Positions 34,736 to 42,318 of a stretch of 58,509 bases of DNA are shown here, one piece after another. Below the pieces are notes generated by a model that saw only the letters and a list, made by a program, of their open reading frames with translations, did not search any database and had not been told where the DNA came from. The translations under genes were made by a program, and so were the position numbers. How positions within the stretch are numbered: the first letter of the stretch is position 1; each line of letters starts with the position of its first letter. The stretch lies in contig NZ_JASLGE010000034.1 of the NCBI RefSeq assembly GCF_030150285.1, positions 1 through 58,509 of the forward strand, written 5' to 3'. This DNA comes from Pseudomonas sp. GTDB lineage: Bacteria; Pseudomonadota; Gammaproteobacteria; Pseudomonadales; Pseudomonadaceae.

Positions 34736-35704
34736 TTAGCGCCGGCCGATGGGCTCAATCACTTGCAAAGCCAGGTTGCCTTTGTGCGAGCCCAGTTTGA
34801 CTTTGAACGCGGGCACGCCGTTGGCGCGCATCACCAGTTCATCGTTCATTTCGATGGGAATCACATCGCCCGGCTGCATGTGCAGAATGTCCCGCAGGCG
34901 CAATTGGCGGCGGGCCACCGTAGTATTCAGCGGCACGCTTACGTCCAGCACGTCTTCGCGCAAGGCTTTGCTCCAGCGCTCGTCCTGATCGTCAAGGTCG
35001 GACTGGAAGCCGGCATCGAGCATTTCCCGCACCGGCTCGATCATCGAATACGGCATGGTCACATGCAGGTCACCGCCGCCGCCGTCCAGCTCGATATGGA
35101 ACGTGGACACGACAATGGCTTCACTGGGGCCGACGATATTGGCCATGGCCGGGTTCACTTCCGAGTTGATGTACTCGAAGTTGACTTCCATGATGGCCTG
35201 CCAGGCCTCTTTCAAGTCAACGAAGGCCTGCTCCAGCACCATGCGCACGACGCGCAATTCGGTCGGGGTGAATTCGCGGCCTTCGATCTTGGCGTGACGG
35301 CCGTCACCGCCAAAGAAGTTGTCCACCAGTTTGAACACCAGTTTGGCGTCCAGAATAAACAGCGCCGTCCCCCGCAAAGGCTTGATCTTGACGAGGTTAA
35401 GGCTGGTGGGCACGTACAGCGAATGCACGTACTCGCCGAACTTCATCACCTGCACCCCGCCCACGGCCACGTCAGCCGAGCGGCGCAGCATATTGAACAT
35501 GCTGATGCGGGTGTAACGGGCAAAGCGTTCGTTGATCATTTCCAGGGTCGGCATGCGCCCCCGAACAATCCGGTCTTGACTGGTCAGGTCATAACTTTTG
35601 ACGCTACCGGGTTCGGCAGCGGCTTCGGCCTGTACCAGACCATCATCGACGCCATGCAACAGCGCATCGATCTCATCCTGGGACAGCAGGTCTTGCACGG
35701 CCAT
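34736..35704 (-). CDS. fliM: FliM, flagellar motor switch protein
   Basis: A 322-residue C-ring protein. The CheY-binding N-terminal peptide (LLSQDEIDALLHG) is present, followed by the CheC-like middle domain (FARYTRISMFNMLRRS, then the GG motif) and a C-terminal SpoA domain. It lies 9 bases after fliL. Confidence 0.97.
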   Translation of the reverse strand: MAVQDLLSQDEIDALLHGVDDGLVQAEAAAEPGSVKSYDLTSQDRIVRGRMPTLEMINERFARYTRISMFNMLRRSADVAVGGVQVMKFGEYVHSLYVPTSLNLVKIKPLRGTALFILDAKLVFKLVDNFFGGDGRHAKIEGREFTPTELRVVRMVLEQAFVDLKEAWQAIMEVNFEYINSEVNPAMANIVGPSEAIVVSTFHIELDGGGGDLHVTMPYSMIEPVREMLDAGFQSDLDDQDERWSKALREDVLDVSVPLNTTVARRQLRLRDILHMQPGDVIPIEMNDELVMRANGVPAFKVKLGSHKGNLALQVIEPIGRR

Positions 35705-35713
35705 GTCGTGGTC

Positions 35714-36205
35714 CTACTGCAATACAAAGTTAGTGAAGAGCACCTGATCAATCACCACTTTGCCGAGTTCCTTCTGCGCGACTTCCTGCACGCTGGCAGT
35801 GGCTTTCTGACGCAGCATTTCCTGGCCCACCGGGGTGGCCAAGTCTTCGAAGCGTTGGCCCGAGAACAGCATCACCAGGTTGTTGCGGATGACCGGCATA
35901 TGCACCTTGAGGGCATTAAGGTCATTGAGATTGCGCGCTTGCAAGGTAAGACTCACTTGCAGATAACGCTGGCGACCGTCCGCGTTGAAGTTGACCACAA
36001 ACGCGGGTGGCAGTGGCTCATAGATGGCGGGTAATTTGGCGTCGGTTTGAACGGCTGCCGGGGCTTCACTTTTCGGGCCACTGAGAAAATACCAGGTGGC
36101 ACCCACAGACACACCGATCGCCAGCAATACCGCCACGGCGACCAGAATAATCAGCTTGAGTTTGCCTTTGTCGGCGGGATCTTTTACTGCGTCGCTCGTC
36201 GCCAT
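35714..36205 (-). CDS. fliL: FliL, flagellar basal-body-associated protein
   Basis: A 163-residue single-span membrane protein that supports stator function. The cytoplasmic N-terminus and helix (KLIILVAVAVLLAIGVSVGATWYFL) are followed by a periplasmic domain (LPPAFVVNFNADGRQRYLQVSLTLQA). It heads the fliL-flhB operon and has a sigma-54 promoter about 50 bases upstream. Confidence 0.96.
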   Translation of the reverse strand: MATSDAVKDPADKGKLKLIILVAVAVLLAIGVSVGATWYFLSGPKSEAPAAVQTDAKLPAIYEPLPPAFVVNFNADGRQRYLQVSLTLQARNLNDLNALKVHMPVIRNNLVMLFSGQRFEDLATPVGQEMLRQKATASVQEVAQKELGKVVIDQVLFTNFVLQ

Positions 36206-36253
36206 GCCAATAATCCGTCACTTTTGGGTTTTCACAGGTGCAGAACAAGGCAG

Positions 36254-36269
36254 AGCAAGTGTTATGCCA
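36254..36269 (-). promoter_or_regulatory. Sigma-54 promoter of the fliL operon
   Basis: The minus strand reads TGGCATAACACTTGCT: GG and GC 10 bases apart and a near-perfect match to the consensus. Transcription would begin near 36242, ahead of the fliL ATG at 36205. Confidence 0.8.
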
Positions 36270-36345
36270 GAACGCTCGCGATCTTTTGATCTGACCAGTG
36301 ATCCAAGCCCCCCCCACTTAAACCACGCTCACCTCACACCGGGTT

Positions 36346-36457
36346 AGCCGCGACACGGCCAAGGAGGGCCGATCGCGGCGGGCCCACGGAGCAAAGCCTG
36401 TGGTGAGGGCATGCCGAGACACAGCGAGGCACCGAGTGGTAGGGGCGTAAGGCCAGT
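36346..36457. repeat. Dispersed GC-rich repeat, fliL-fliK spacer copy
   Basis: This stretch contains a GGCCAAGGAGGGCC block, followed by a CGGAG block and then AGCGAGGC-type segments. The same order, with divergence, recurs at about 58322-58430 at the far end of the window. It looks like a diverged copy of a common extragenic element of pseudomonads. No gene is evident in it. Confidence 0.45.
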
Positions 36458-36460
36458 TCA

Positions 36461-36574
36461 AGCCGGAGCCTTAAGTGGCCGTGATCGCAGCAATGGATAG
36501 GCCGAAGATGGGGCGGTACTGCTTTTAAAGATCAAAAGATCGCGAGCAATCGAGCGTCGACCGGCTGCTCCTAC
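36461..36574 (+). repeat. Duplicated spacer block, copy A
   Basis: This copy begins AGCCGGAGCCTTAAGTGGCC and runs unbroken for 47 bases identical to copy B. After a short insertion it continues from AAAGATCAAAAGATCGCGAG through GTCGACCGGCTGCTCCTACG, which is a REP-like element. Copy B is at 36709-36809. Confidence 0.85.
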
Positions 36575-36708
36575 GGATCACGGATGGCAGCGTTTGTAGG
36601 AACGAGCTTGCTCGTGATCTTTTGATCTGGCTTTTGATCTAAAGGGCCCCCGTACACCCGTCAACCATGTGTCCGGTCTGTACAGCTTTTCAAAGTGGCA
36701 CGGCGTAA

Positions 36709-36809
36709 AGCCGGAGCCTTAAGTGGCCGTGATCGCAGCAATGGATAGGCCGAAGCTTCTAAAGATCAACAGATCGCGAGCAATCGAGCCTCGACCGGTT
36801 GCTCCTACG
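36709..36809 (+). repeat. Duplicated spacer block, copy B, running into the fliK stop
   Basis: This is a direct repeat of copy A, 101 bases long and lacking copy A's internal insertion. Its last bases, GCTCCTACG, include the fliK stop codon (36805-36807, minus strand). The final coding triplet of fliK and its stop are therefore supplied by repeat sequence. Confidence 0.85.
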
Positions 36810-38034
36810 CGTAGTAATCCACAGCGCTGGAGCCCAGCACGACCGTGGGGGCAATAATTGGGGCGGGGGCCGCTTCGTCATCGCCGCCCCCATCAACCCG
36901 CGACCCTGGCGTACGGGCTTGAGTTTGCGGGTCTTGACCCTGGCCCTGCCACTGCCGGGACTGGTCAGAGACGTTAACGTCCACTTGCGTCATGCCATGC
37001 TGCGCCAGCATTTCGCGCAGACGGTGCAACTGGCTGTCCAGCGCTTCGCGCACGCCCGCGTGACCACTGGCGAAGTTGACCTGCGCCGACTGGTCGGCCG
37101 CTATATTGACGCGAATGTCCAGACGCCCCAATTCCGCAGGCTCGAGCTGGATATCAGCCGATTTCAGGTTGGCGCTGGACAAGTACATCACACGGTTGAC
37201 GATCTCTTCAGACCAGCCGCTTTGGTGCATAGCCAAGGGTTGATTAACGGGCAGGGCATTGACGGTTTTGGGCACACTGGCCTGTGTCAACGCCGCCAAA
37301 CGGTTGGCAAAGTCGTCGACCCGCGTGTCGCTGGCGGTGCTTTTCAAGTCTTTTAGACCTTCCTCGACCAAACCTTTAAAGGCCTTTTCGCCGCCCTCTC
37401 CGGGGCTGGCCGTGTCGGCCTCAGGCTCAATGGCCAAGGCGACTCCGCTGGCCTGAGCCGTTGCCGCAGTAGGCGGCGAATCGGGCTGCGCGGTTTTGGC
37501 CGTAGACTGACTGCCCGCAGAAATATGCCCGCCCTGCTCCATCGCCAGGCGCACGGCTGGCAGGTCGTCCAGCGGGTCGGCGGCGGGGTCGAAGTGTTCA
37601 TCCGCCACCGGCAGGGTGGGCGCGATCATAAGGCTGGAAGCTACGGGGTCAGGCGCTTGGCCATCAGGCGGCGCAGGCACCTCTGGCACGGAAACCGCAG
37701 GGGATGCGGGCAGTGTGGGTTCGATACCGGCATTCCCGTCACCCGGCTCAAGTGCGCTGCCCTCCTGATCGGCCTGCACCGTGTCATGCGCTTTGCCAAC
37801 AGGCAAGGGCTTGCCGCTATCGGCAACGTCACGCGCACCACCAGATATTTTATCGTGGCCTGACTCAGACCGGGGCACCGGGTGTGCCGACGAATCGGAC
37901 GCCTTGGCGTACACCTTCGAAAAAGTGTCGCGCCCTGCACGCACGGGCTCGACATCAGGCGGCGAGGCTTTGGCGGCAACAGCAGACGCGGCAGCGGCCG
38001 GGGTTTGAATCAACGGGTTGGCGGCAAGGGGCAT
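36805..38034 (-). CDS. fliK: FliK, flagellar hook-length control protein
   Basis: A 409-residue ruler protein secreted through the flagellar export system; it interacts with FlhB to stop hook growth. The N-terminal 250 residues are low-complexity (Ala/Pro/Asp/Ser). The C-terminal Flg_hook domain (WSEEIVNRVMYLSSANLKSADIQL through LREMLAQHGMTQVDVNV) is well conserved. The stop codon falls inside a dispersed repeat (see 36709-36809). A sigma-54 promoter lies about 50 bases upstream. Confidence 0.95.
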   Translation of the reverse strand: MPLAANPLIQTPAAAASAVAAKASPPDVEPVRAGRDTFSKVYAKASDSSAHPVPRSESGHDKISGGARDVADSGKPLPVGKAHDTVQADQEGSALEPGDGNAGIEPTLPASPAVSVPEVPAPPDGQAPDPVASSLMIAPTLPVADEHFDPAADPLDDLPAVRLAMEQGGHISAGSQSTAKTAQPDSPPTAATAQASGVALAIEPEADTASPGEGGEKAFKGLVEEGLKDLKSTASDTRVDDFANRLAALTQASVPKTVNALPVNQPLAMHQSGWSEEIVNRVMYLSSANLKSADIQLEPAELGRLDIRVNIAADQSAQVNFASGHAGVREALDSQLHRLREMLAQHGMTQVDVNVSDQSRQWQGQGQDPQTQARTPGSRVDGGGDDEAAPAPIIAPTVVLGSSAVDYYA

Positions 38035-38083
38035 TAGCGGGTCTCCACTGTACGGCTGGCATCGGTACAGGTCAGAGACTTAC

Positions 38084-38099
38084 AGCAAGGTTCGGGCCA
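38084..38099 (-). promoter_or_regulatory. Sigma-54 promoter of fliK
   Basis: The minus strand reads TGGCCCGAACCTTGCT, with GG-N10-GC spacing. The predicted transcript starts near 38072 and leads into the fliK ATG at 38034. It lies just after the Hpt stop. Confidence 0.75.
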
Positions 38100-38111
38100 G
38101 CTCGACTGCCT

Positions 38112-38474
38112 TCATCGCGAGATCAGGCTAGGGGAGCCACAACGCTGGCGCTCGAGCTTGTACAGGCGTTGCACATGCTGGAATTCGTAGTCGATCTTGC
38201 CCACCAGTTCTGCGAGACCTGACAGCGGTCTTTTGCGAGCGCTGTCTTCAAGCTCGCCGCACAAAAGCGCCAAACGAAGAGCGCCCATGTTGCTGCTGCT
38301 GCCCTTGAAACTGTGCGCGACCCTTGCTAACTCACTGGCATCCTGAGCGTTGTGCAAGCGAGCCAGATGCTCTTGGGAATCCGCCAAAAAAGTGTCGAGC
38401 AAGTCGGCATACCCGGCTTCCATGACCTCTCGCAACGCACAAAGCACGGTTGAATCCATATGAATATCAGTCAC
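38112..38474 (-). CDS. Hpt phosphotransfer protein (HptB-like)
   Basis: A 120-residue stand-alone Hpt domain. The phosphorylatable histidine is in VAHSFKGSSSNMGA, and the surrounding four-helix pattern is intact, so it should be functional. It starts with GTG at 38474, with GGGAG 7 bases upstream; an ATG five codons later is possible. From memory, relatives of P. putida have hsbA, hsbR and this Hpt gene between fliJ and fliK, and in P. aeruginosa HptB controls HsbR phosphatase activity. Here the hsbR-like partner upstream is a remnant, so this Hpt may have lost its local target. Confidence 0.85.
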   Translation of the reverse strand: MTDIHMDSTVLCALREVMEAGYADLLDTFLADSQEHLARLHNAQDASELARVAHSFKGSSSNMGALRLALLCGELEDSARKRPLSGLAELVGKIDYEFQHVQRLYKLERQRCGSPSLISR

Positions 38475-38880
38475 TTGTTCACTCCCTGATCAACAACGAG
38501 GCCGATTATGCCAGACCCCTCCATGAAAACTCCACGTACGCGCTGCGGCCACCCACCGTTGCAGCCGATCAGGCAGCGAGTCAAGCGTTGCGGCGTGGGG
38601 GCACGATACTTAAAGCCGGCCAGCCAATCCAGCGCACGACACTGCCCGCCGTCGGAATAAAGCCTGACCGGAATACTTAATGGCAATGGCTTACCGAAGC
38701 AACTGAGATCATCATCAGCGACATTTCGAACGACAAGGGGCGTGTAGGCGACAGAGTGTACGTCCACCCGCCCAATGATTGCAAATGGCCATCAACCTCT
38801 TCTGACACCCACCCGGCTTCGCCAAGCGACTGCCGTTGAAGCGCATTTTTACAGCTGCATGGGCTAACTTGCGGATACCG
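38471..38880 (-). pseudogene. Degraded HsbR-like response regulator/PP2C phosphatase remnant
   Basis: The 98-codon frame ending at 38471 contains VRNVADDDLSCF, LYSDGGQCRALDW and FKYRAPT in that order. From memory these match the stretch DDVSLVEV, YSDSGQ..PLDWS and FEFRAPT at the join of the PP2C and ATPase-like domains of HsbR-type proteins. After RAPT the likely reading continues in another frame (LDSLPDRLQRWVAAA, GGVW), and before VRN another frame gives LGEAGWVSEEV, so there are at least two frameshifts. The N-terminal receiver and most of the PP2C domain are absent, replaced by the RHS gene; most of the ATPase domain is deleted. The stop overlaps the Hpt start (GTGA), as in an old operon. 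Confidence 0.62.
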
Positions 38881-38958
38881 CAAAAGAGGTCTAAACCTAC
38901 AGTCGGGGAAGAAAAACCTTACAAGTTTTTTGCCAGAGTTTTTGCCAGCGAGAACACC

Positions 38959-41772
38959 ATGCCTGCTCTGCTAGTCACCGCGCTCACATCCACGCTACAC
39001 CAACAGACACCCACATTGGGGGTGATCGACCCTCGCGGGCTACTGACACGCACGGTACGCTACTGTCGATCAGCCATCGGCTCAGAGGCCGAGGCCCGTA
39101 TCGAGCGCTATGCCTACGACAGCGCCCAGCGTAATACCGCGCAGTGGGATGCTCGACTGGGGGCCAAAGCGCAGAGGGGTGAAAGCATCGCTCCCAACCT
39201 GCAGATGGTTTATGACCTCGGCTCCAAAGTGTTGGCCAGCGATACGGTTGATGCGGGATGGACAGTAGGGCTCTTCGGTGCAGCCGCTGAAAAACGTCAC
39301 ACATGGGACAGCCGCAACAGCCAGCACACGACCGTTTATGACCAGTGGCTACGGCCTGTTGCACTGTTTGAACAGGCTGAAGACGGCGACATACGCTGCG
39401 TTGAGCGCATGACCTATGCCAGCAACGATGACACCGGAGCTAACCGACGCGGCCAACTGATACGCCATGACGATCCGGCCGGGACGCTGATATTTCCCGC
39501 GTTCGGCGTGGCTGGCCAAGCCTTGAGTCAGGTACGTCGCTTTGTAAAGTCGCCGGACGATATTGACTGGCCTGAGAACGAAACGGCTCGCGATGAACGG
39601 CTTGAAACAGATACCGCCTACACCACCACCCAGACATACGATGCCGTCGGCGGGCAACTGAGCCAAACCGATGCACGCGGCCACACGCAACGCCAGACAT
39701 GGACAGTGGACGGGCAACTGAAAAGCGTGTGGCTACAAATAAGCGGCCACGACGAACAGCAATTGGTCAGCCAGATTGACTATGACGCCGTCGCCAACCC
39801 CGTGCGCGAGGTGTACGCCAACCAAGTGACACACACCCTTGAGTATGGCTCGCGCACTCAACGCCCTCGACGCATCAAAACCCAACGATTAGACGGCACA
39901 CTGTTGCAAGACAGCATTTACGCCCATGACCCGGTCGGTAATGTGGTGCGCTTCGAAGACAAGCTGGAGCCCGTCAAGCATTTCGCCAACCGCCGCACTG
40001 ATGGCGTCAGCACCTACAGCTACGACACGCTCGATCAGTTGATAACCGCCACCGGGCGCAGGAGCGCCGGTGACGATAGTGGCCCTCAATTACCGAGGCT
40101 GCTGGCGCTGCCTGGCACCGGGGACGACAGCGTCGTGCTGCCCTACACCCACACCTACCGTTATGACGCGGGCGGCAATCTGCTCGAACAGCGCCAAACC
40201 GGCTCAGACCCGTACACCCGCACCCTGGCGGTGGCCCCCAACAGCAACCGCAGTATGGTGCACCTTGAGGGGCAACCTGACCCTGACTTCGAGGCAGGGT
40301 TTGATGCCAACGGCAACCAACAGTTTCTGGCACCCGGCCAGCCCATGGAATGGGACCTGCGCAACCAGTTAAAACGCGTGGTACAGGTACGGCGCACCGA
40401 CAGCATTGATGATGACGAACGCTATATCTACGACGCAAACAACAGCCGCGTGCGCAAAGTTGCCACGACATTGGCCAAAAGCGTGATGCACACCGCTGAA
40501 GTGCGTTACTTGCCCGGTATTGAGATACGCAGCAACACGGCCACCGATGAAGCACTGGAAGTCATTACGGTATCGGCCGGGCACGCCAGTGTTCGTGTAC
40601 TGCATTGGACGCGTAATAAGCCTGACGACATTCCCGATAATCAGGTGCGTTATCAGATCGGCGATTACGTGGGCAGTGTCGCGCTGGAACTGGACAACAA
40701 CGGCCTGGTCATCAGCCGCGAAGGCTATTACCCGTTTGGTGGAACAGCATGGCACGCCGCCCGAAGTGACGTTGAAGCCCGCTATAAAGTGGTTCGATAT
40801 TCAGGGCAGGAACGGGATGCCACCGGGCTTGTTTATTACGGCTTCCGGTATTACGCACCGTGGCTTAATCGCTGGATCAACCCGGACCCAGCGGGAATTA
40901 TAGACGGGCTTAACGTTTATCGGATGGTCAGAAACAACCCGGTTACGTTAAAGGATATAGGCGGTTTGGGCCCGTTTGAAGAAAGTTCATATCTGTCACT
41001 GGTCCAAAAAAAGCTGAAGAGCGACAGCAAGCTCAGTGCAGCAGAACTCAAAAAAAATCTTATCAAGCACCATCCCAAGGCAGCAGGTGTCGCAACGGAT
41101 ATTGTGAAAGCTGTGATGAGCAACCCTGCAAATCCAAAAGCCGGGCTTGAAGCCATCAGAAATGCCTCAGCCAGTAAACAAGCCACTGAAAAGAAGAAAG
41201 AGAAGAGAGTCAAGGAAGAAAGAGCCATTGATATTGTGTCTGACGCGTTGGATTACATATGGGCAAGTGAGACAGGTTTCAGGTACATAAAATTCGGGAA
41301 AGTACCTGAGGGCCGCGGCAGCATGGGCGATAAAATCATCGCGGACCTTGTCGGGCGTGATGAGGTTATGTTCCATCGTCAAGATGATTTGAAAAGCAAA
41401 GTAAAAGAGCTTGGAGACCTATCACAAAAAGATTTATCAACACTATTTGAAAAGAAAATACAAAACGAAAAAACGAAAATATCTGTCTGGAGAGGAACAC
41501 CATTTGCAGATGTAGCCGAGTTAGCCGAGTTGGCAAATAATGGCGGGGACTACATCGCCGGAAACTTTCTGGCTGCATCCACCAGCAAAAAAGTTGCAGA
41601 ATCATTTAGGGGTGATGGCGTAATCCTTGAAATGGAGGGCGAAGCAGCTCATATCACGGGCATATACAAAAACGATAATGAACATGAATATGTATTCTCA
41701 ATGCAAGCCAAATTCAAAGTCACTGAAATCAGCAAAAATCAATTCAAACTCACTCAAGCCATCAGAAAATGA
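38959..41772 (+). CDS. TccC-like RHS-repeat protein with C-terminal ADP-ribosyltransferase-like toxin domain
   Basis: A 937-residue protein on the strand opposite the flagellar genes. Residues 1-660 have the TccC/RHS pattern: LLTRTVRYCRS near the start, many YD repeats (YDAVGGQLSQTDARG, YDTLDQLITATGR, YRYDAGGNLLEQRQT), and the hyperconserved core end RYSGQERDATGLVYYGFRYY with DPAGIIDGLNVYR. RHS shells enclose and self-cleave a C-terminal toxin. The last 270 residues are different in composition (AT-rich codons, Lys/Glu-rich linker near residue 740) and end in an R-S-ExE ADP-ribosyltransferase pattern: VWRG (R845), FLAASTS (S874-S876) and NEHEYVF (E908, E910). The ATG at 38959 is preceded by a weak GAGA. 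No TcA, TcB or immunity gene is adjacent. The target is unknown. Confidence 0.88.
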   Translation: MPALLVTALTSTLHQQTPTLGVIDPRGLLTRTVRYCRSAIGSEAEARIERYAYDSAQRNTAQWDARLGAKAQRGESIAPNLQMVYDLGSKVLASDTVDAGWTVGLFGAAAEKRHTWDSRNSQHTTVYDQWLRPVALFEQAEDGDIRCVERMTYASNDDTGANRRGQLIRHDDPAGTLIFPAFGVAGQALSQVRRFVKSPDDIDWPENETARDERLETDTAYTTTQTYDAVGGQLSQTDARGHTQRQTWTVDGQLKSVWLQISGHDEQQLVSQIDYDAVANPVREVYANQVTHTLEYGSRTQRPRRIKTQRLDGTLLQDSIYAHDPVGNVVRFEDKLEPVKHFANRRTDGVSTYSYDTLDQLITATGRRSAGDDSGPQLPRLLALPGTGDDSVVLPYTHTYRYDAGGNLLEQRQTGSDPYTRTLAVAPNSNRSMVHLEGQPDPDFEAGFDANGNQQFLAPGQPMEWDLRNQLKRVVQVRRTDSIDDDERYIYDANNSRVRKVATTLAKSVMHTAEVRYLPGIEIRSNTATDEALEVITVSAGHASVRVLHWTRNKPDDIPDNQVRYQIGDYVGSVALELDNNGLVISREGYYPFGGTAWHAARSDVEARYKVVRYSGQERDATGLVYYGFRYYAPWLNRWINPDPAGIIDGLNVYRMVRNNPVTLKDIGGLGPFEESSYLSLVQKKLKSDSKLSAAELKKNLIKHHPKAAGVATDIVKAVMSNPANPKAGLEAIRNASASKQATEKKKEKRVKEERAIDIVSDALDYIWASETGFRYIKFGKVPEGRGSMGDKIIADLVGRDEVMFHRQDDLKSKVKELGDLSQKDLSTLFEKKIQNEKTKISVWRGTPFADVAELAELANNGGDYIAGNFLAASTSKKVAESFRGDGVILEMEGEAAHITGIYKNDNEHEYVFSMQAKFKVTEISKNQFKLTQAIRK

Positions 41773-41859
41773 GCACACCACATAGCGGTTAGTTATGTAG
41801 GAGCGGCCGCCCCGTCTTCGACGCCGCGCGGTCGCGCAAAGAGCTGGGGCGCACTTCAA
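41773..41859. other. Short spacer after the RHS gene with REP-like sequence
   Basis: These 87 bases between the convergent RHS gene and fliJ contain a GTAGGAGCGGCCG string typical of pseudomonad REP elements. There is no room for an immunity gene or for hsbA. Confidence 0.6.
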
Positions 41860-42312
41860 TTACCAAGCCTCGCTGCGCTGCAACCGCTGGGACAGTTCGT
41901 CCATGAGTTTTTGTTCGCGCTTGTCTTCAAGTTGGCGAGCTTCGTCGGCGTAACGCTGCACCAGCTTGCGCAGCCCTTCAACCCGCGCATAGGCCTGTTG
42001 CCAGGTCTCGCGGGCCTTGTCGAGGTTGTTCTGGTGCCACACCAGGCTTTGGCGCTGCTGGCCCACCGCGGTTTCCAGTTGGCTGAGAAAGTATTGATAG
42101 TTGCGCAGCCACTGGCCCGTCACGCCCTGGCTGCCGCGGTCGACCCATTGCGACTGGTATTCGCTGCGAAAGTTTTCCAGATCGCCCAGTTTGCTGTTGG
42201 CCAGGTTGACCTGGCCCTGAAAATGGCCAAGGCGCTGGGCCGCCGCTTTTTCGGCGCTCTCGGCCATGTCCACGACGGGCGTCAGACGCGCGGCTCTTCC
42301 ACCACTGGCCAT
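41860..42312 (-). CDS. fliJ: FliJ, flagellar export chaperone/ATPase stalk
   Basis: A 150-residue coiled-coil protein that links the FliI ATPase to FlhA, acting like the rotor stalk. Almost entirely helical and rich in Gln, Leu, Arg and Glu (HFQGQVNLANSKLGDLENFRSEY). It starts 6 bases after the fliI stop. Together with neighbouring genes this is the end of the fliE-J operon. Confidence 0.95.
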   Translation of the reverse strand: MASGGRAARLTPVVDMAESAEKAAAQRLGHFQGQVNLANSKLGDLENFRSEYQSQWVDRGSQGVTGQWLRNYQYFLSQLETAVGQQRQSLVWHQNNLDKARETWQQAYARVEGLRKLVQRYADEARQLEDKREQKLMDELSQRLQRSEAW

Positions 42313-42318
42313 CAGCGA

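Larger units (their letters stand above)
36206..36804. other. Repeat-rich spacer between fliL and fliK
   Basis: About 600 bases without a gene. It holds the fliL sigma-54 promoter, a GC-rich dispersed repeat, the two copies of the duplicated block, and a GTAGGAACGAGCTTGCTCG palindrome at about 36596-36614 of the familiar pseudomonad REP type. Several GATCTTTTGATC-like strings are also present. Confidence 0.8.

Noticed and set aside
38450..38680. A 76-codon plus-strand frame before the RHS gene.
   Set aside because: It is antisense to the HsbR-like remnant and Hpt start, with no ribosome site or similarity.
38836..38958. An N-terminal extension of the RHS protein from a TTG at 38836.
   Set aside because: The extra 41 residues lack TccC similarity and overlap the HsbR remnant; the ATG at 38959 begins the recognisable TccC N-terminus.
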